Shown here piece after piece: positions 1 to 11,439 of a stretch of DNA of 64,000 nt; positions within the stretch are counted from its first letter, which is position 1; each line of letters begins with the position of its first letter. This stretch comes from an uncultured Stomatobaculum sp. (GTDB lineage: Bacteria > Bacillota > Clostridia > Lachnospirales > Lachnospiraceae), in the NCBI RefSeq assembly GCF_937924975.1, contig NZ_CALEYG010000012.1, positions 31,047 to 95,046 on the forward strand. The letters are read 5' to 3'. Below the pieces are notes generated by a model. It made no database searches. It saw only the letters and a list, made by a program, of their open reading frames with translations, and had not been told where the DNA came from. Position numbers and translations under genes: made by a program.

Positions 1-615
1 CGACATGGTACTCGGCCAAGCGCCGTACTGCTCCGCCCAGTACTTCGTGACCGCCATGAGCTCCTCTGTGCCCGGGCAATCGTTCCAGCCGCCGAAGGGC
101 AGATAGGCAAAGACCTCAAAGGCATGTTTCACCGGAATCTTTGCGAGTATTACCGGCGCAGTCTCCTCGCTCCGATAGTCCCGGTAAGCGGCAAAGCAGT
201 CGATTTCCTCGCCGCCCTCTACCGCACCGACAATTTCACTGTTCCAGTCGATCTCATCGTCCTCGGCCTCTTCCTTCCGATCGGCAAGGTAGCCCTTTAG
301 GATTTCCCGTCCGTCCGGAAGTTCGCGCGAGAGCTGCTCTCTCCGGTACGCCGCCACCTTCGTTGCGTCAAAGGAATAGTCGTCCTCCCCGTCGGAATCC
401 GGGTCGGAATTCATGATGAGGCACTCCCAGAGTACCTCATCCACCTTGATGAGCATGGGCACATAGCCTCCGTCCGCTGCGCCGCGCAGCGCATCAAAGT
501 AGGCCGCACACAGTTCCGTATCATCCGGCATGGGCGGAAAATAGCGGCATTCGCAATCCAAGTACTTCATCATCGCCTCGGCGAGTTCCGAGGGCTTTTC
601 CTTCTTCTCTTCCAT
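1..615 (-). CDS. DUF4253 domain protein, 3' end cut by the window edge
   Basis: An open frame runs from an ATG at 615 leftward through position 1 without a stop, giving 205 residues. The protein is very acidic. Around residues 168-200 it has an aromatic block (YLPFGGWNDC at 171-180, then a KYWAEQYGAWP stretch) that I recognise as the start of DUF4253, a domain of unknown function; the rest of that domain should lie beyond the window. It is the last member of a run of four small acidic genes on this strand, separated from the next gene upstream by 163 bases in which I see no convincing promoter. The biochemical role is unknown. An immunity-type role is only an inference from the company it keeps. 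Confidence 0.75.
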   Translation of the reverse strand, partial: MEEKKEKPSELAEAMMKYLDCECRYFPPMPDDTELCAAYFDALRGAADGGYVPMLIKVDEVLWECLIMNSDPDSDGEDDYSFDATKVAAYRREQLSRELPDGREILKGYLADRKEEAEDDEIDWNSEIVGAVEGGEEIDCFAAYRDYRSEETAPVILAKIPVKHAFEVFAYLPFGGWNDCPGTEELMAVTKYWAEQYGAWPSTMS

Positions 616-778
616 ACAGGCTGTCTCCGTTTTACCTCGCGGCACAGGCCTCTGTCGCCGCGCGATTTTAGCTTTTTTGTTTCGTATTTCTTTTCGTTTC
701 GTGCTTTTTCTTCCGTCAAACGCAGCTCCCGTCCATGCGGCACTGCGTTCCTCCGCAGCGCTTCAAAGCGACGCGGTT

Positions 779-1189
779 TCAGCAAAGCTCGCAAATCGGC
801 TCGCCGCAGGGTTGAAAGCCTTCGTCAAAGGGCACGAAGAGATAGAGCCGCCCCGCAGGCGTATCTCCGGCATCATAGCCCAGCGCAAAAACGCCGTAGC
901 TCTCATCCTGATCCAGCGCGAGCTCCGTCAGCGGAAGCGCCGCAATCTTCTCCGCAGGAAAGCTGTGACGCAGAACTTCCCGCGCCTTCCGGTCCAGCGC
1001 CTCAAGTTCCTCTTTGAGCCGCCGCCAAAAGCGCAAGTCGCGCGAAGGAGGTTCTTCCGCGCTGTCGCCGCCCCGACTGATGGTGAGCGTCTGTCCGGCA
1101 TACGGTATCTCAATACAGAGTCTCGTCCCGCAGGCAAAGACCTCTCCGTTCCAGAGCGCAGATACTTCGTCCCAAAGGAGTCTGCTCAC
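779..1189 (-). CDS. small acidic protein of unknown function
   Basis: A 136-residue protein with no signal peptide or membrane segment. Its ATG overlaps the stop of the upstream gene by four bases (ATGA), so the two are translationally coupled. The C-terminal third (residues about 105-130) has a pattern of glycine, tyrosine and aromatic residues followed by LYLFVPFDEGF, which vaguely recalls DUF2004/DUF6985-type proteins, but I cannot assign a family. It belongs to the same transcription unit as the DUF2262 gene. No catalytic motif is visible. Confidence 0.65.
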   Translation of the reverse strand: MSRLLWDEVSALWNGEVFACGTRLCIEIPYAGQTLTISRGGDSAEEPPSRDLRFWRRLKEELEALDRKAREVLRHSFPAEKIAALPLTELALDQDESYGVFALGYDAGDTPAGRLYLFVPFDEGFQPCGEPICELC

Positions 1190-1791
1190 AGCGCCTCCAA
1201 GACCTTCGAGAGCGCTGCTTCCAAGGCCGGTGTTCTCGCAGCCTCAATCTCCTCTCGCTCTGCGAGTACGGCCTGCCAAGTATAATAGTAAAAGCTGTAA
1301 AAGAGCGCATCCGGGAAGACATCCTCGTCCTCGTAGCGAAGTTCATCCGCCTCTTCATTGTACTCTTCCGACCAGAGATACTCTTCCAGGAGGAGGTCCG
1401 CAAAGCGCGGCAGCGGCGCCGCGTGCTCCATGGTATCGCCGAGATGATAGCAGCCAAGCAGGCAGTCAAAGAGTTCCGTGAGCTGTCCCGCCAGATAGGC
1501 CGCCACGGGGTTTTCGGCGCTCTCCCGGAGCGCCTTTCCCAAAATGCGCGCGAGAAACACGCTCGCAAACGGCGTCGCGTGCCAGAGGGTATCCTGGTGC
1601 TCCACATTGTAGCCGAGTTCCTCAAATGCCTCTCGGACACCGTCCGCATCCCGCATCTCTTCCAGAACGGCAAAGTACTCCGGAAAGGCGGTCGCTCTGC
1701 CGTAAACCGTCGTGAGCCTCTGCCAGGGCACATCGCTCACGCGAAGCCCTTTGATATACGCTCTGTTCTCCTCTGTGATCCGCTCTGTCAT
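1186..1791 (-). CDS. acidic, aromatic-rich protein of unknown function
   Basis: A 201-residue protein starting at an ATG preceded by GGAGGG six bases upstream. It lies 12 bases after the DUF2262 gene and overlaps the next gene by ATGA, so it is the middle member of a three-gene unit. It is predicted to be soluble and helical. Residues 20-50 contain a Trp-Gln-Arg-Leu-Thr-Thr-x-Tyr-Gly-Arg-Ala stretch followed by a Phe-Pro-Glu-Tyr-Phe motif, which I cannot match to a named domain. Residues 140-175 are strongly acidic and rich in Tyr and Phe. No enzymatic motif is seen. Confidence 0.65.
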   Translation of the reverse strand: MTERITEENRAYIKGLRVSDVPWQRLTTVYGRATAFPEYFAVLEEMRDADGVREAFEELGYNVEHQDTLWHATPFASVFLARILGKALRESAENPVAAYLAGQLTELFDCLLGCYHLGDTMEHAAPLPRFADLLLEEYLWSEEYNEEADELRYEDEDVFPDALFYSFYYYTWQAVLAEREEIEAARTPALEAALSKVLEAL

Positions 1792-1803
1792 GATGCCCTC
1801 CGC

Positions 1804-2643
1804 TCAGCCCGCGATGTTCGCGTACTTCAGTCCCTCGCTCTCGGTTCCGGATATTTCGATCACATGGCCGAAGAAGAGATCGTCGTCGTCATAGTAGGCG
1901 ACCAGATTTCCGTCCCAACTTAGCACCAGGCTCTCCGGCTGTATGCGCCGCATGAAGTCCTCTTCCGTGAGTTCCGGGGCGTTCTCGTTCTCCTCATCGC
2001 TCGACTGCCAGTCGTTCGCGAGCTCGGTGAGTTCCTTGGCCGCAAAGCGGCGAAGCTCGCTGTCCCAGTGCGCGGCATCCGTGGCAAGCTTACGCGCAAA
2101 GGCCCGCACCTTGTCCCAGGTCTCCGTATCGTCCGTGTCGATTTCGAGGGAGAGGCTCATGCGCCCGTCGCCCCAGGGGATTTCGCCCTCCAGCCAGTCG
2201 AGCTCCCGGTTCAGCGTGAGCTTGCCGAGCACTTCGTCGTTCAGTTCAACCGGCTTTTGGTATTCCTCCCAATAAGCCTCGAGTTCCGGACAGGAAACCG
2301 CGGGCTCCAGTACCTCGACCAGCAGCCAGGCATTGAACTTTTCCGGCGTGGTGTGCTCCGGCACCGCACTCGGCTTCATGCGGCGCAGCTTGAGACGGCA
2401 AATCTGTCCTCTTGCAAGGCGCCCCCAGCCGTACTCTCCGTTCCTCTCCTCCTCGCTGAGCGGCCACTCGACTCTGCCTTCTCGAATCACACAGCTCCCG
2501 TCCGGAAAAACCATGCCGAGCGAAATTGCCGTCATATCCCAGAAATTTCCCTCTTTATAGTAACCCGCGCCGAGGCATCTCTGAATGAGCACCAGAACTT
2601 CCTGTTCCTCGCTCTCGTACTTTTGATAATAGCTCTCGTACAT
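1804..2643 (-). CDS. DUF2262 domain-containing protein
   Basis: A 279-residue soluble, acidic protein. The frame is open further upstream to a GTG at 2667, but that codon sits in the ppdK terminator, whereas the ATG at 2643 has GGGAG six bases upstream, so 2643 is chosen. The C-terminal half (about residues 130-279) has the features I associate with DUF2262: a VLGKLTLNRELDWLEGEI opening, an ISLEID-like strand, and a closing Tyr-Asp-Asp-Asp-Asp-Leu-Phe-x-Gly-His-x-Ile block. The function of the family is unknown; such domains occur among immunity-like proteins and in stand-alone clusters. It is the first gene of a three-gene unit. Confidence 0.75.
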   Translation of the reverse strand: MYESYYQKYESEEQEVLVLIQRCLGAGYYKEGNFWDMTAISLGMVFPDGSCVIREGRVEWPLSEEERNGEYGWGRLARGQICRLKLRRMKPSAVPEHTTPEKFNAWLLVEVLEPAVSCPELEAYWEEYQKPVELNDEVLGKLTLNRELDWLEGEIPWGDGRMSLSLEIDTDDTETWDKVRAFARKLATDAAHWDSELRRFAAKELTELANDWQSSDEENENAPELTEEDFMRRIQPESLVLSWDGNLVAYYDDDDLFFGHVIEISGTESEGLKYANIAG

Positions 2644-2667
2644 CTTGGCTCCCTTTCCCCGCAACAC

Positions 2668-2708
2668 AAAAGCCCCCGCCGCCCCGTGAGGGAAACGGCG
2701 GGGACTCT
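2668..2708 (-). terminator. intrinsic terminator of ppdK
   Basis: On the minus strand an eight-base GC stem (arms at 2696-2703 and 2674-2681) is followed by TTTTG. It lies 48 bases after the ppdK stop and directly before the DUF2262 gene, so the small DUF cluster is either transcribed by read-through or from a promoter I cannot identify. Confidence 0.8.
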
Positions 2709-2755
2709 TTCTGTCCGGGCTTATCTGTTAGCGCTCAGCCTTTGCAGGCCGAGTC

Positions 2756-5383
<2,628 letters not shown>

Positions 5384-5432
5384 CTCTACCTCCTGTGAAC
5401 ACGAATCTAGGATTTTGTTCTACAACGTTAGC

Positions 5433-5461
5433 ATCATACCACAAAAGTTTGTTTTTTAACA
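5433..5461 (-). promoter_or_regulatory. probable ppdK promoter (extended -10)
   Basis: The minus strand carries TGgTATGAT (extended -10; hexamer at 5433-5438) 17 bases from a weak -35 TGTTAA (5456-5461). It sits in the 91-base gap between glyS and ppdK. Confidence 0.5.
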
Positions 5462-5474
5462 GATACACGCTTCC

Positions 5475-6863
5475 TCAAAACGTAAACTTGTCCAGAAAAT
5501 AGTTTCTGAGCTCGGAAATTTTGATGCGTTCCTGTTCCATGCTATCGCGGTCGCGGATGGTGACACTCTGATCCTCCGCGGACTCGAAGTCGTAAGTCAC
5601 GCAGTAAGGCGTGCCGATCTCATCCTCGCGACGATAGCGCTTGCCGATTGCACCGCGGTCGTCGTAGTCGCAGTTCCAGTATTTCGAGAGCTCCGCATAG
5701 ATCTTCTCCGCGCCCTCGCCGAGCTTCTTGGAGAGCGGCAGCACCGCAATCTTCACCGGAGCGAGTGCCGGGTGGAAGTGGAGCACGGTGCGCACATCGC
5801 CGCCCGGGAGTTCTTCCTCATCGTAGGCGTTGCAGAGGAAGGCGAGCGTCACGCGGTCCGCGCCGAGCGAGGGCTCAATGACATAGGGGATGTACTTCTC
5901 CTTGCTCTCCTCGTCGAAGTAGCTTAAATCCTCGCCCGAAACTTCCTGGTGGCGCGAGAGGTCGTAGTTCGTTCTGTCCGCAATGCCCCAGAGCTCGCCC
6001 CAGCCGAAGGGGAAGCGGAACTCGAGATCGGTTGTCGCCTTAGAATAGAAGGAAAGCTCCTCTTTCTCGTGGTCGCGCGCGCGGAGCATATCCTCGCGCA
6101 TACCAAGCTTTTTCAGCCACTGGATGCACTGCTCCTTCCAGTACGCGAACCACTCGAGGTCCGTGTCCGGCTTGCAGAAGAACTCGAGCTCCATCTGCTC
6201 AAACTCACGGGTGCGGAAGGTAAAATTGCCCGGTGTGATTTCGTTCCGGAAGGACTTGCCGATCTGGCCGATGCCGAACGGAATCTTCTTCCGGGAGGTG
6301 CGCTGCACATTCTTGAAGTTCACAAAGATGCCCTGTGCCGTCTCCGGGCGCAGGTAGACCGTGTTCTTCGCGTCCTCGGTCACGCCCTGGAAGGTCTTGA
6401 ACATGAGATTGAACTCGCGAATGTCCGTGAAGTCGTGCTTGCCGCAGCTCGGGCACGCAATCTCGTGCTCCTTGATATAGGTCTGCATCTTCTCGTGGCT
6501 CCAGCCGTCCACACCGGACTCGAGCTCTACGCCGTGCTCCGCCGCGTAGTCCTCAATCAGCTTGTCCGCACGGAAACGCTCGTGACAGCTCTTGCAGTCC
6601 ATGAGCGGATCCGAGAAGCTGCCGATGTGACCGGAGGCAACCCAGGTCTGCGTGTTCATGAGAATCGCACAGTCCACGCCGACATTGTAGGGCGACTCCT
6701 GAATAAACTTCTGCCACCACGCTCTCTTCACGTTGTTCTTTAACTCAACGCCGAGATTGCCGTAATCCCAGGTATTCGCAAGACCGCCGTAAATTTCCGA
6801 GCCGGGATAGACAAACCCTCTCGCCTTCGCAAGTGACACGATTTTTTCCATTGTATAATCCAT
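5475..6863 (-). CDS. glyS: glycyl-tRNA synthetase (homodimeric type)
   Basis: A 462-residue class II aminoacyl-tRNA synthetase that charges tRNA-Gly. It is the single-chain alpha2 type and not the alpha/beta type of many bacteria. Class II signatures are visible: a TSRKKIPFGIGQIGKSFRNE stretch with FRTREFEQME after it (motif 2 region, about residues 200-230), and a GADRVTLAFL motif 3 near residue 340. Two CxxC pairs, CKSC (about 92-95) and CPSC (about 145-148), may bind zinc. The C-terminal anticodon-binding domain begins near residue 370. It lies 36 bases after recO and is probably in the same operon. Confidence 0.97.
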   Translation of the reverse strand: MDYTMEKIVSLAKARGFVYPGSEIYGGLANTWDYGNLGVELKNNVKRAWWQKFIQESPYNVGVDCAILMNTQTWVASGHIGSFSDPLMDCKSCHERFRADKLIEDYAAEHGVELESGVDGWSHEKMQTYIKEHEIACPSCGKHDFTDIREFNLMFKTFQGVTEDAKNTVYLRPETAQGIFVNFKNVQRTSRKKIPFGIGQIGKSFRNEITPGNFTFRTREFEQMELEFFCKPDTDLEWFAYWKEQCIQWLKKLGMREDMLRARDHEKEELSFYSKATTDLEFRFPFGWGELWGIADRTNYDLSRHQEVSGEDLSYFDEESKEKYIPYVIEPSLGADRVTLAFLCNAYDEEELPGGDVRTVLHFHPALAPVKIAVLPLSKKLGEGAEKIYAELSKYWNCDYDDRGAIGKRYRREDEIGTPYCVTYDFESAEDQSVTIRDRDSMEQERIKISELRNYFLDKFTF

Positions 6864-6899
6864 CGTTTTCCCCTCTCTCTCTTGCCGATGCTCTCTATT

Positions 6900-7556
6900 C
6901 TACTGCACCCGCCGCATTTCTTCCAGCACGGAAAGCGCGCGGAAATGATGCGGCGCAACCTGAGAACGCAGTGCGTCTACATTCGCCGCAAATTCTCGCA
7001 GCGCAGTCTCACCGACGGTAAAGGTAAAAAGCTTTTCCACCGGCGTTCGCACCACATAGTCCCAGGTGTAAGCGCAGTTCTCATGGGTTTTGAGCGGCGG
7101 CGATACGACATAGCTCCCGTCCAGTACCAGAAGCTTTAACTCCAGAATGCGCCGCACGAGTTCCCGCGGGAGCTCCGGCTTTTCCAGGGCGAGCAGCGCA
7201 AAGTAGAGAAGCTTTAAGCCCTCTTCTTCCCGCTGAAACTCCCGGTAAAAGTAGTCGGCGAGTTCCAGAAAGTAGCTCGCATAGCAGAGCGCCAGGGCAT
7301 CCGCCTCCAATGTTCCGAAGAAGCGAAGTCCCTCCGCCGCCGTGATGATATCGGCGTCCCTGCCCGGGTGCAGCGTAAACTTGCCGTAGACCAGGGGGCG
7401 CGCAATGCCCATCAGCGGGCTGCCCTGGCGGGCGGCGCCCCGCGCGAAGCAGGAGAGCTTCCCCTTTTCCCGCGTGAGTATTGTGACGCGCCGGTCCCGC
7501 TCGCCGATCGGCATGGTCTTTAGAACCAGACCGGTGACTTCCTCGCCCTCTCTCAT
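6900..7556 (-). CDS. recO: DNA repair protein RecO
   Basis: A 218-residue protein of recombinational repair that loads RecA through single-strand annealing with RecR. The N-terminal OB fold (VTGLVLKTMPIGERDRRVTI) and the helical core (SYFLELADYFYREF) are clear. It is somewhat shorter than the usual 240-250 residues, and the four-cysteine zinc motif seen in many RecO proteins is absent; only one cysteine of that region (HENCAYTW) remains. The ATG overlaps the era stop as ATGA, and the era-recO order is typical of Firmicutes. Confidence 0.9.
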   Translation of the reverse strand: MREGEEVTGLVLKTMPIGERDRRVTILTREKGKLSCFARGAARQGSPLMGIARPLVYGKFTLHPGRDADIITAAEGLRFFGTLEADALALCYASYFLELADYFYREFQREEEGLKLLYFALLALEKPELPRELVRRILELKLLVLDGSYVVSPPLKTHENCAYTWDYVVRTPVEKLFTFTVGETALREFAANVDALRSQVAPHHFRALSVLEEMRRVQ

Positions 7557-8446
7557 ACTTTCTTGATGTCATAGCCGAAGGAGCGGAGCTGGGTGTCGTT
7601 GTCCCGCCAGTCGCGCCGCACCTTGACCCAGAGCTTTAAGTTCACCTTGCTCTCCGTCATCTCTTCGATGGCCTTCCTGGCACCGATGCCGATGCGCTTT
7701 AACATCTGGCCGCCCTTGCCGATCACCATGCCCTTATGGGACTCCCGCTCGCAGATGATGTTGGCGTCGATATCGAAGCCGCCGTCCTCTCGCTCTTTCA
7801 TGCGCTCGACCGTGACGGCGACGCCGTGCGGCACCTCGTCGCGGAGTAAGCGCAGGGTCTGCTCCCGGATCAGCTCGCCCGCGAGTTCCCGCATCGGCGC
7901 CTCGGTCACGGTGTCCTCGCTGTAGAAGAACGGTCCCTCCGGCAGATAGCGGTACAGGGTGTCGAGCAAGAGCTCTATGTTCTCGCTCTTTAAGGCCGCG
8001 ACCGCGACCAGATCCTTCGGACGGCAAAAGTCCTCATAGGCCTTGACCTGCGCGGCGAGCCGCGCCTTGTCGGTGATCTTGTCGATTTTGTTGACCGCGA
8101 GAATCAGCGGCTGACGGCACTTTTTAAGCCGCTCGGCAAGTTCCCGCTCCGCAGCCCCTATGTGCTCGCTCACATCGACAATCCAGAGAATCACATCCGC
8201 CTCTTCGATGGTCTTCTCGGCGACGCCGACCATGAAACGCCCGAGCTTATTTTTCGCGCGTGTCAGTCCCGGCGTGTCCTCGAACACAATCTGTCCGCGC
8301 TCATCCGTGTAGACGGTGCGAATCTGATTCCGCGTGGTCTGCGCCTTCTCCGAGGTAATCGCGATTTTCTGCCCGATCAGATGATTCATGAGGGTCGACT
8401 TCCCGACATTCGGGCGCCCGATCAGCGCGACAAATCCTGCTTTCAT
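7553..8446 (-). CDS. era: GTPase Era
   Basis: A 297-residue ribosome-assembly GTPase that binds the 3' end of 16S rRNA. The P-loop GRPNVGKST lies at residues 10-18, followed by DTPG and NKID (G3 and G4 motifs). The C-terminal KH domain has the IGKGGQMLKRIG signature near residue 240. The frame is open for 32 codons upstream of the chosen start, but the ATG at 8446 aligns with the family start (KAGFVALIGRPNVGKST), has GGAG upstream, and overlaps the stop of the upstream peptidase gene by four bases. Confidence 0.97.
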   Translation of the reverse strand: MKAGFVALIGRPNVGKSTLMNHLIGQKIAITSEKAQTTRNQIRTVYTDERGQIVFEDTPGLTRAKNKLGRFMVGVAEKTIEEADVILWIVDVSEHIGAAERELAERLKKCRQPLILAVNKIDKITDKARLAAQVKAYEDFCRPKDLVAVAALKSENIELLLDTLYRYLPEGPFFYSEDTVTEAPMRELAGELIREQTLRLLRDEVPHGVAVTVERMKEREDGGFDIDANIICERESHKGMVIGKGGQMLKRIGIGARKAIEEMTESKVNLKLWVKVRRDWRDNDTQLRSFGYDIKKV

Positions 8447-11412
8447 GCCCCTGTCTCCTCGCTCTCCTTGGCAAAGAGCTGCGGAATCTCCGTAAAGAAG
8501 TCCTCCGCCCGCTCGATTGCGCCCTCGTTTCCAATCACGCACTTTGCCTCGTATTTCAGCGCCTCCCGTACCAGCGGCGCAAGCGCCCGTATGTCCTTCG
8601 GGGTCGCCGAGAGCACTTCCGCGCGCTCCTTGGCAAACATTTCATCCGTCACCTTCGAGTAATATGCAGAGAGCGCCAGAAGGCCGCTGAGCTGCGGCGT
8701 GCGCGGCGTATCCATCTCGCCGACGGCGCCGATGATGGCCTTGGTCATCTCTCTCTCGTCCGCCTCGTACCGCTCGAGATAGGCAGGTGTGCCCTCGTAG
8801 ACCTTGTCGGTCTCCTCGAGCTTCGGATCTCGGTAGGAGCTGAAGACCACGCTGCCGCCGCGTCCGAAGCGGACCGCGCAGCCGTAGGCCCCGCCCTTCG
8901 AGCGGATCTCATTCCAGAGATAACCGTAGCTCAGCATGGTCTGGGCAATGCGGAGCGCACCCGTGTAACGGAAGCCGCCCGTGCGGAAATTGCCGACCCG
9001 CGCCACATAGTTTACGCGGGAAGCCGAGCGAAAGCCCTCGCGCCGGATATCTTCCACGAGACGGAAGCGGCTTTCGCCCTTGCCGCCCGCCGGATAGCGC
9101 TCTCCGAGCGTTCTAAGCAGCGGCAACAGCGCCTCCTTGCCCGCCTCCTCCGCGGTCAGATGCACAAGCAGGCGACCGCGCACGACAGTCTCTCGAAGGA
9201 GTTTTTGCGCGCGCTCACAGAAAGCGCGGCGCGCGGACTCTGCCGAGAGGCGCTCTAAGAAGCGGTAGTAGGCGATGCCCCGTGTCACATCCCGGAAGAG
9301 ACCGTTTTCGCTGAAATAGGAGGCCGCGCGGTTTGCCGCGGCGACATCGCCCGCGGAGAGGAGCGTGTCCTTTAAGCCCGCGCGAATTTCGCCGATCAGA
9401 TTGCGGATTCTCGCCTCGTCCGTAAAGAGTGTCTGCAGGAGCTGCTCGTTGACAAGATTCAGCGCCTGTTCCGCCTTTTCCGTCAGGAACTTGACCGAAG
9501 CCGAGAAAATTCTCCGGTCGCCCTGAAAATCCGCAAGGTCCGGGTAGTTGTCAATGCCGAATTGAATGCCGCCGGTGTGAAGATTGACAAGCGTCGAGAG
9601 TTCGGTGTAGCTGTGGGCCTCCGTGCTCAGATAGCCGAGCAGATCCTTGATTAACGCGAGCGCCGAGAGATCTTCGACCGGTAAATCGCTCACGTCAAAG
9701 TCGAGGCGGAGATAGTCGATGCCTGTCGTGTTCCGCGCCGCGTAGTGGAAGGGCATCTCGCCGAGCGTACCCATCTCGTAGCAAAGCGGTGTGTTTTCCG
9801 CAGCGAGATCTTCGCGGGACAGCATCGGAATCGTCCGGAGTGCCGCCTCGCTGTCCGGCGCATCCTGGTAAACCTTCATCTCTTTGCCGAAGCGAACCAG
9901 CGCCTCTCTCTCTTCCGCTGTCATGGCCGCCTTGACGGCCGCGAGCTTTTCGGCATCCTCGGCCTCGCGCTTTGCCGTGAGACCGCGCACCGGATAGAGC
10001 TCTGCGACCGCGTAATCCTCGTTGTTGAGGAGCTGCTCCCGGATCAGCTGCTCAAAGTAGTTATCTCCCACTTTGCCGCGGAGTGCGTCAAAGAGACCCG
10101 CAAACTTTAAGTGCAGGCAGGGATCGCCGTCGTAAATCCAGCTTTCAAAGCTCTGCAGGCCGTACATCAGGCCCTTCGGATAGGAACCGAAATTCGCCTC
10201 GCGCGCGCGGAACTCGGCCATATTGATTGCCGCGAGCAGCATCTCGTGGTCAAGTCCGTCTTCCGCAAGCTCTGTGAGCAGTTCCCGGACGCGGCACACG
10301 AAAGCGTCCTTCTGCTCGCGTCTTAAGTGCTTCGCCGTAATCTGGAAATAGGGTTCGCGGATGCCGTTTGCATAGCCGCCGTAGACATCATCCCCGAAGC
10401 CCTCCTCAATCAGCCTGTCGTGCAGGATGGCACCGGACGCCTTTAAGAGCACATAGTCGAGCGCCTGAAACGCATTGTAAGGCACCGGCTCGAGCTGTCC
10501 GCCGACACGGATGTTCAGCGAGACATAGGCCGCATTCTCTTCGCTCTCGGCATCGCCGATCGAATACGGACGCGATACCGAGACCGGCGCGGCGAGCGGC
10601 TTCGGCACCGGAACGGCCGAGTCGATTGCGAGACGCTCGTACTTCGAGAGATAGTTTTCATCGAGAAAACGGAGACGCTCCGCCATGTCGAGGTCACCGT
10701 AGAGGTAGATAAAGGCATTGCTCGGGTGGTAATAACGGCGGTGAAAATCGAGATACGCCTCGTAGGTCAGATCCGGAATGAAATCGGGATCGCCGCCGGA
10801 TTCCTCGGCATAGGGGTGTCCCGGGAACAGCGCTTCATTGACCGCGCGCGCCATCACCTCATCCGGGTCCGAATACACGCCTTTCATCTCATTGTAGACG
10901 ACGCCGTTCCGGCTGAGTTTTCCGTCTTCGCTCTCCAGTTCGTATCTCCAGCCCTCCTGCCGGAAAATCTTCTCCTCTTTGTAGAACAGCGGGTGGAAGA
11001 CCGCGTCGAGATAGACATCCATCAGGTTCTCAAAGTCCTTCGGGTTGCAGCTCGCAACCGGGTAGACCGTGCGGTCCGGGTAGGTCATCGCATTCAGGAA
11101 GGTGTTGAGTGAGCCCTTCACAAGCTCCATGAACGGCTCTTTGACCGGATACTTCTCCGAGCCGCAGAGCACGGTGTGCTCGATAATGTGGGCGACGCCG
11201 GTCGAATCCTGCGACGGCGTCCGGAAGCCGATTGTAAAGACCTTGTTCGGATCATCCGCGAGCAGGAGAAACACGCGCGCGCCGGTCTTCTTGTGCGAGA
11301 GCACCACGCCGTCCGCGTGCAGTTCTTTCATGTCGGTGATTTGCCGGATCTCATAGGCATCCAGCCGCTTCAAGGCTTCCAGCTGTTCTTCCCGGTTCCG
11401 TTTTGCTGTCAT
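8443..11412 (-). CDS. M16C family (presequence protease-like) metallopeptidase
   Basis: A 989-residue zinc peptidase of the insulinase superfamily, PreP/Cym1 branch, which degrades short unfolded peptides in a closing chamber. The inverted zinc motif HIIEH is at residues 75-79, and the distal glutamate is in the NEMKGVYSDPDEVM segment near residue 175. The length matches the full four-domain single-chain enzyme. No signal peptide is present, so it is cytoplasmic. It overlaps era by four bases and follows the YdcF-like gene by 27 bases. The physiological substrate is not evident from the sequence. Confidence 0.93.
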   Translation of the reverse strand: MTAKRNREEQLEALKRLDAYEIRQITDMKELHADGVVLSHKKTGARVFLLLADDPNKVFTIGFRTPSQDSTGVAHIIEHTVLCGSEKYPVKEPFMELVKGSLNTFLNAMTYPDRTVYPVASCNPKDFENLMDVYLDAVFHPLFYKEEKIFRQEGWRYELESEDGKLSRNGVVYNEMKGVYSDPDEVMARAVNEALFPGHPYAEESGGDPDFIPDLTYEAYLDFHRRYYHPSNAFIYLYGDLDMAERLRFLDENYLSKYERLAIDSAVPVPKPLAAPVSVSRPYSIGDAESEENAAYVSLNIRVGGQLEPVPYNAFQALDYVLLKASGAILHDRLIEEGFGDDVYGGYANGIREPYFQITAKHLRREQKDAFVCRVRELLTELAEDGLDHEMLLAAINMAEFRAREANFGSYPKGLMYGLQSFESWIYDGDPCLHLKFAGLFDALRGKVGDNYFEQLIREQLLNNEDYAVAELYPVRGLTAKREAEDAEKLAAVKAAMTAEEREALVRFGKEMKVYQDAPDSEAALRTIPMLSREDLAAENTPLCYEMGTLGEMPFHYAARNTTGIDYLRLDFDVSDLPVEDLSALALIKDLLGYLSTEAHSYTELSTLVNLHTGGIQFGIDNYPDLADFQGDRRIFSASVKFLTEKAEQALNLVNEQLLQTLFTDEARIRNLIGEIRAGLKDTLLSAGDVAAANRAASYFSENGLFRDVTRGIAYYRFLERLSAESARRAFCERAQKLLRETVVRGRLLVHLTAEEAGKEALLPLLRTLGERYPAGGKGESRFRLVEDIRREGFRSASRVNYVARVGNFRTGGFRYTGALRIAQTMLSYGYLWNEIRSKGGAYGCAVRFGRGGSVVFSSYRDPKLEETDKVYEGTPAYLERYEADEREMTKAIIGAVGEMDTPRTPQLSGLLALSAYYSKVTDEMFAKERAEVLSATPKDIRALAPLVREALKYEAKCVIGNEGAIERAEDFFTEIPQLFAKESEETGA

Positions 11413-11439
11413 ATAAGCTCCTCTCTATATGTATGTCGT

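Noticed and set aside
8447..8542. N-terminal extension of Era by 32 residues
   Set aside because: It lies within the M16C gene, has no homology to Era, and the ATG at 8446 has a proper ribosome-binding site.
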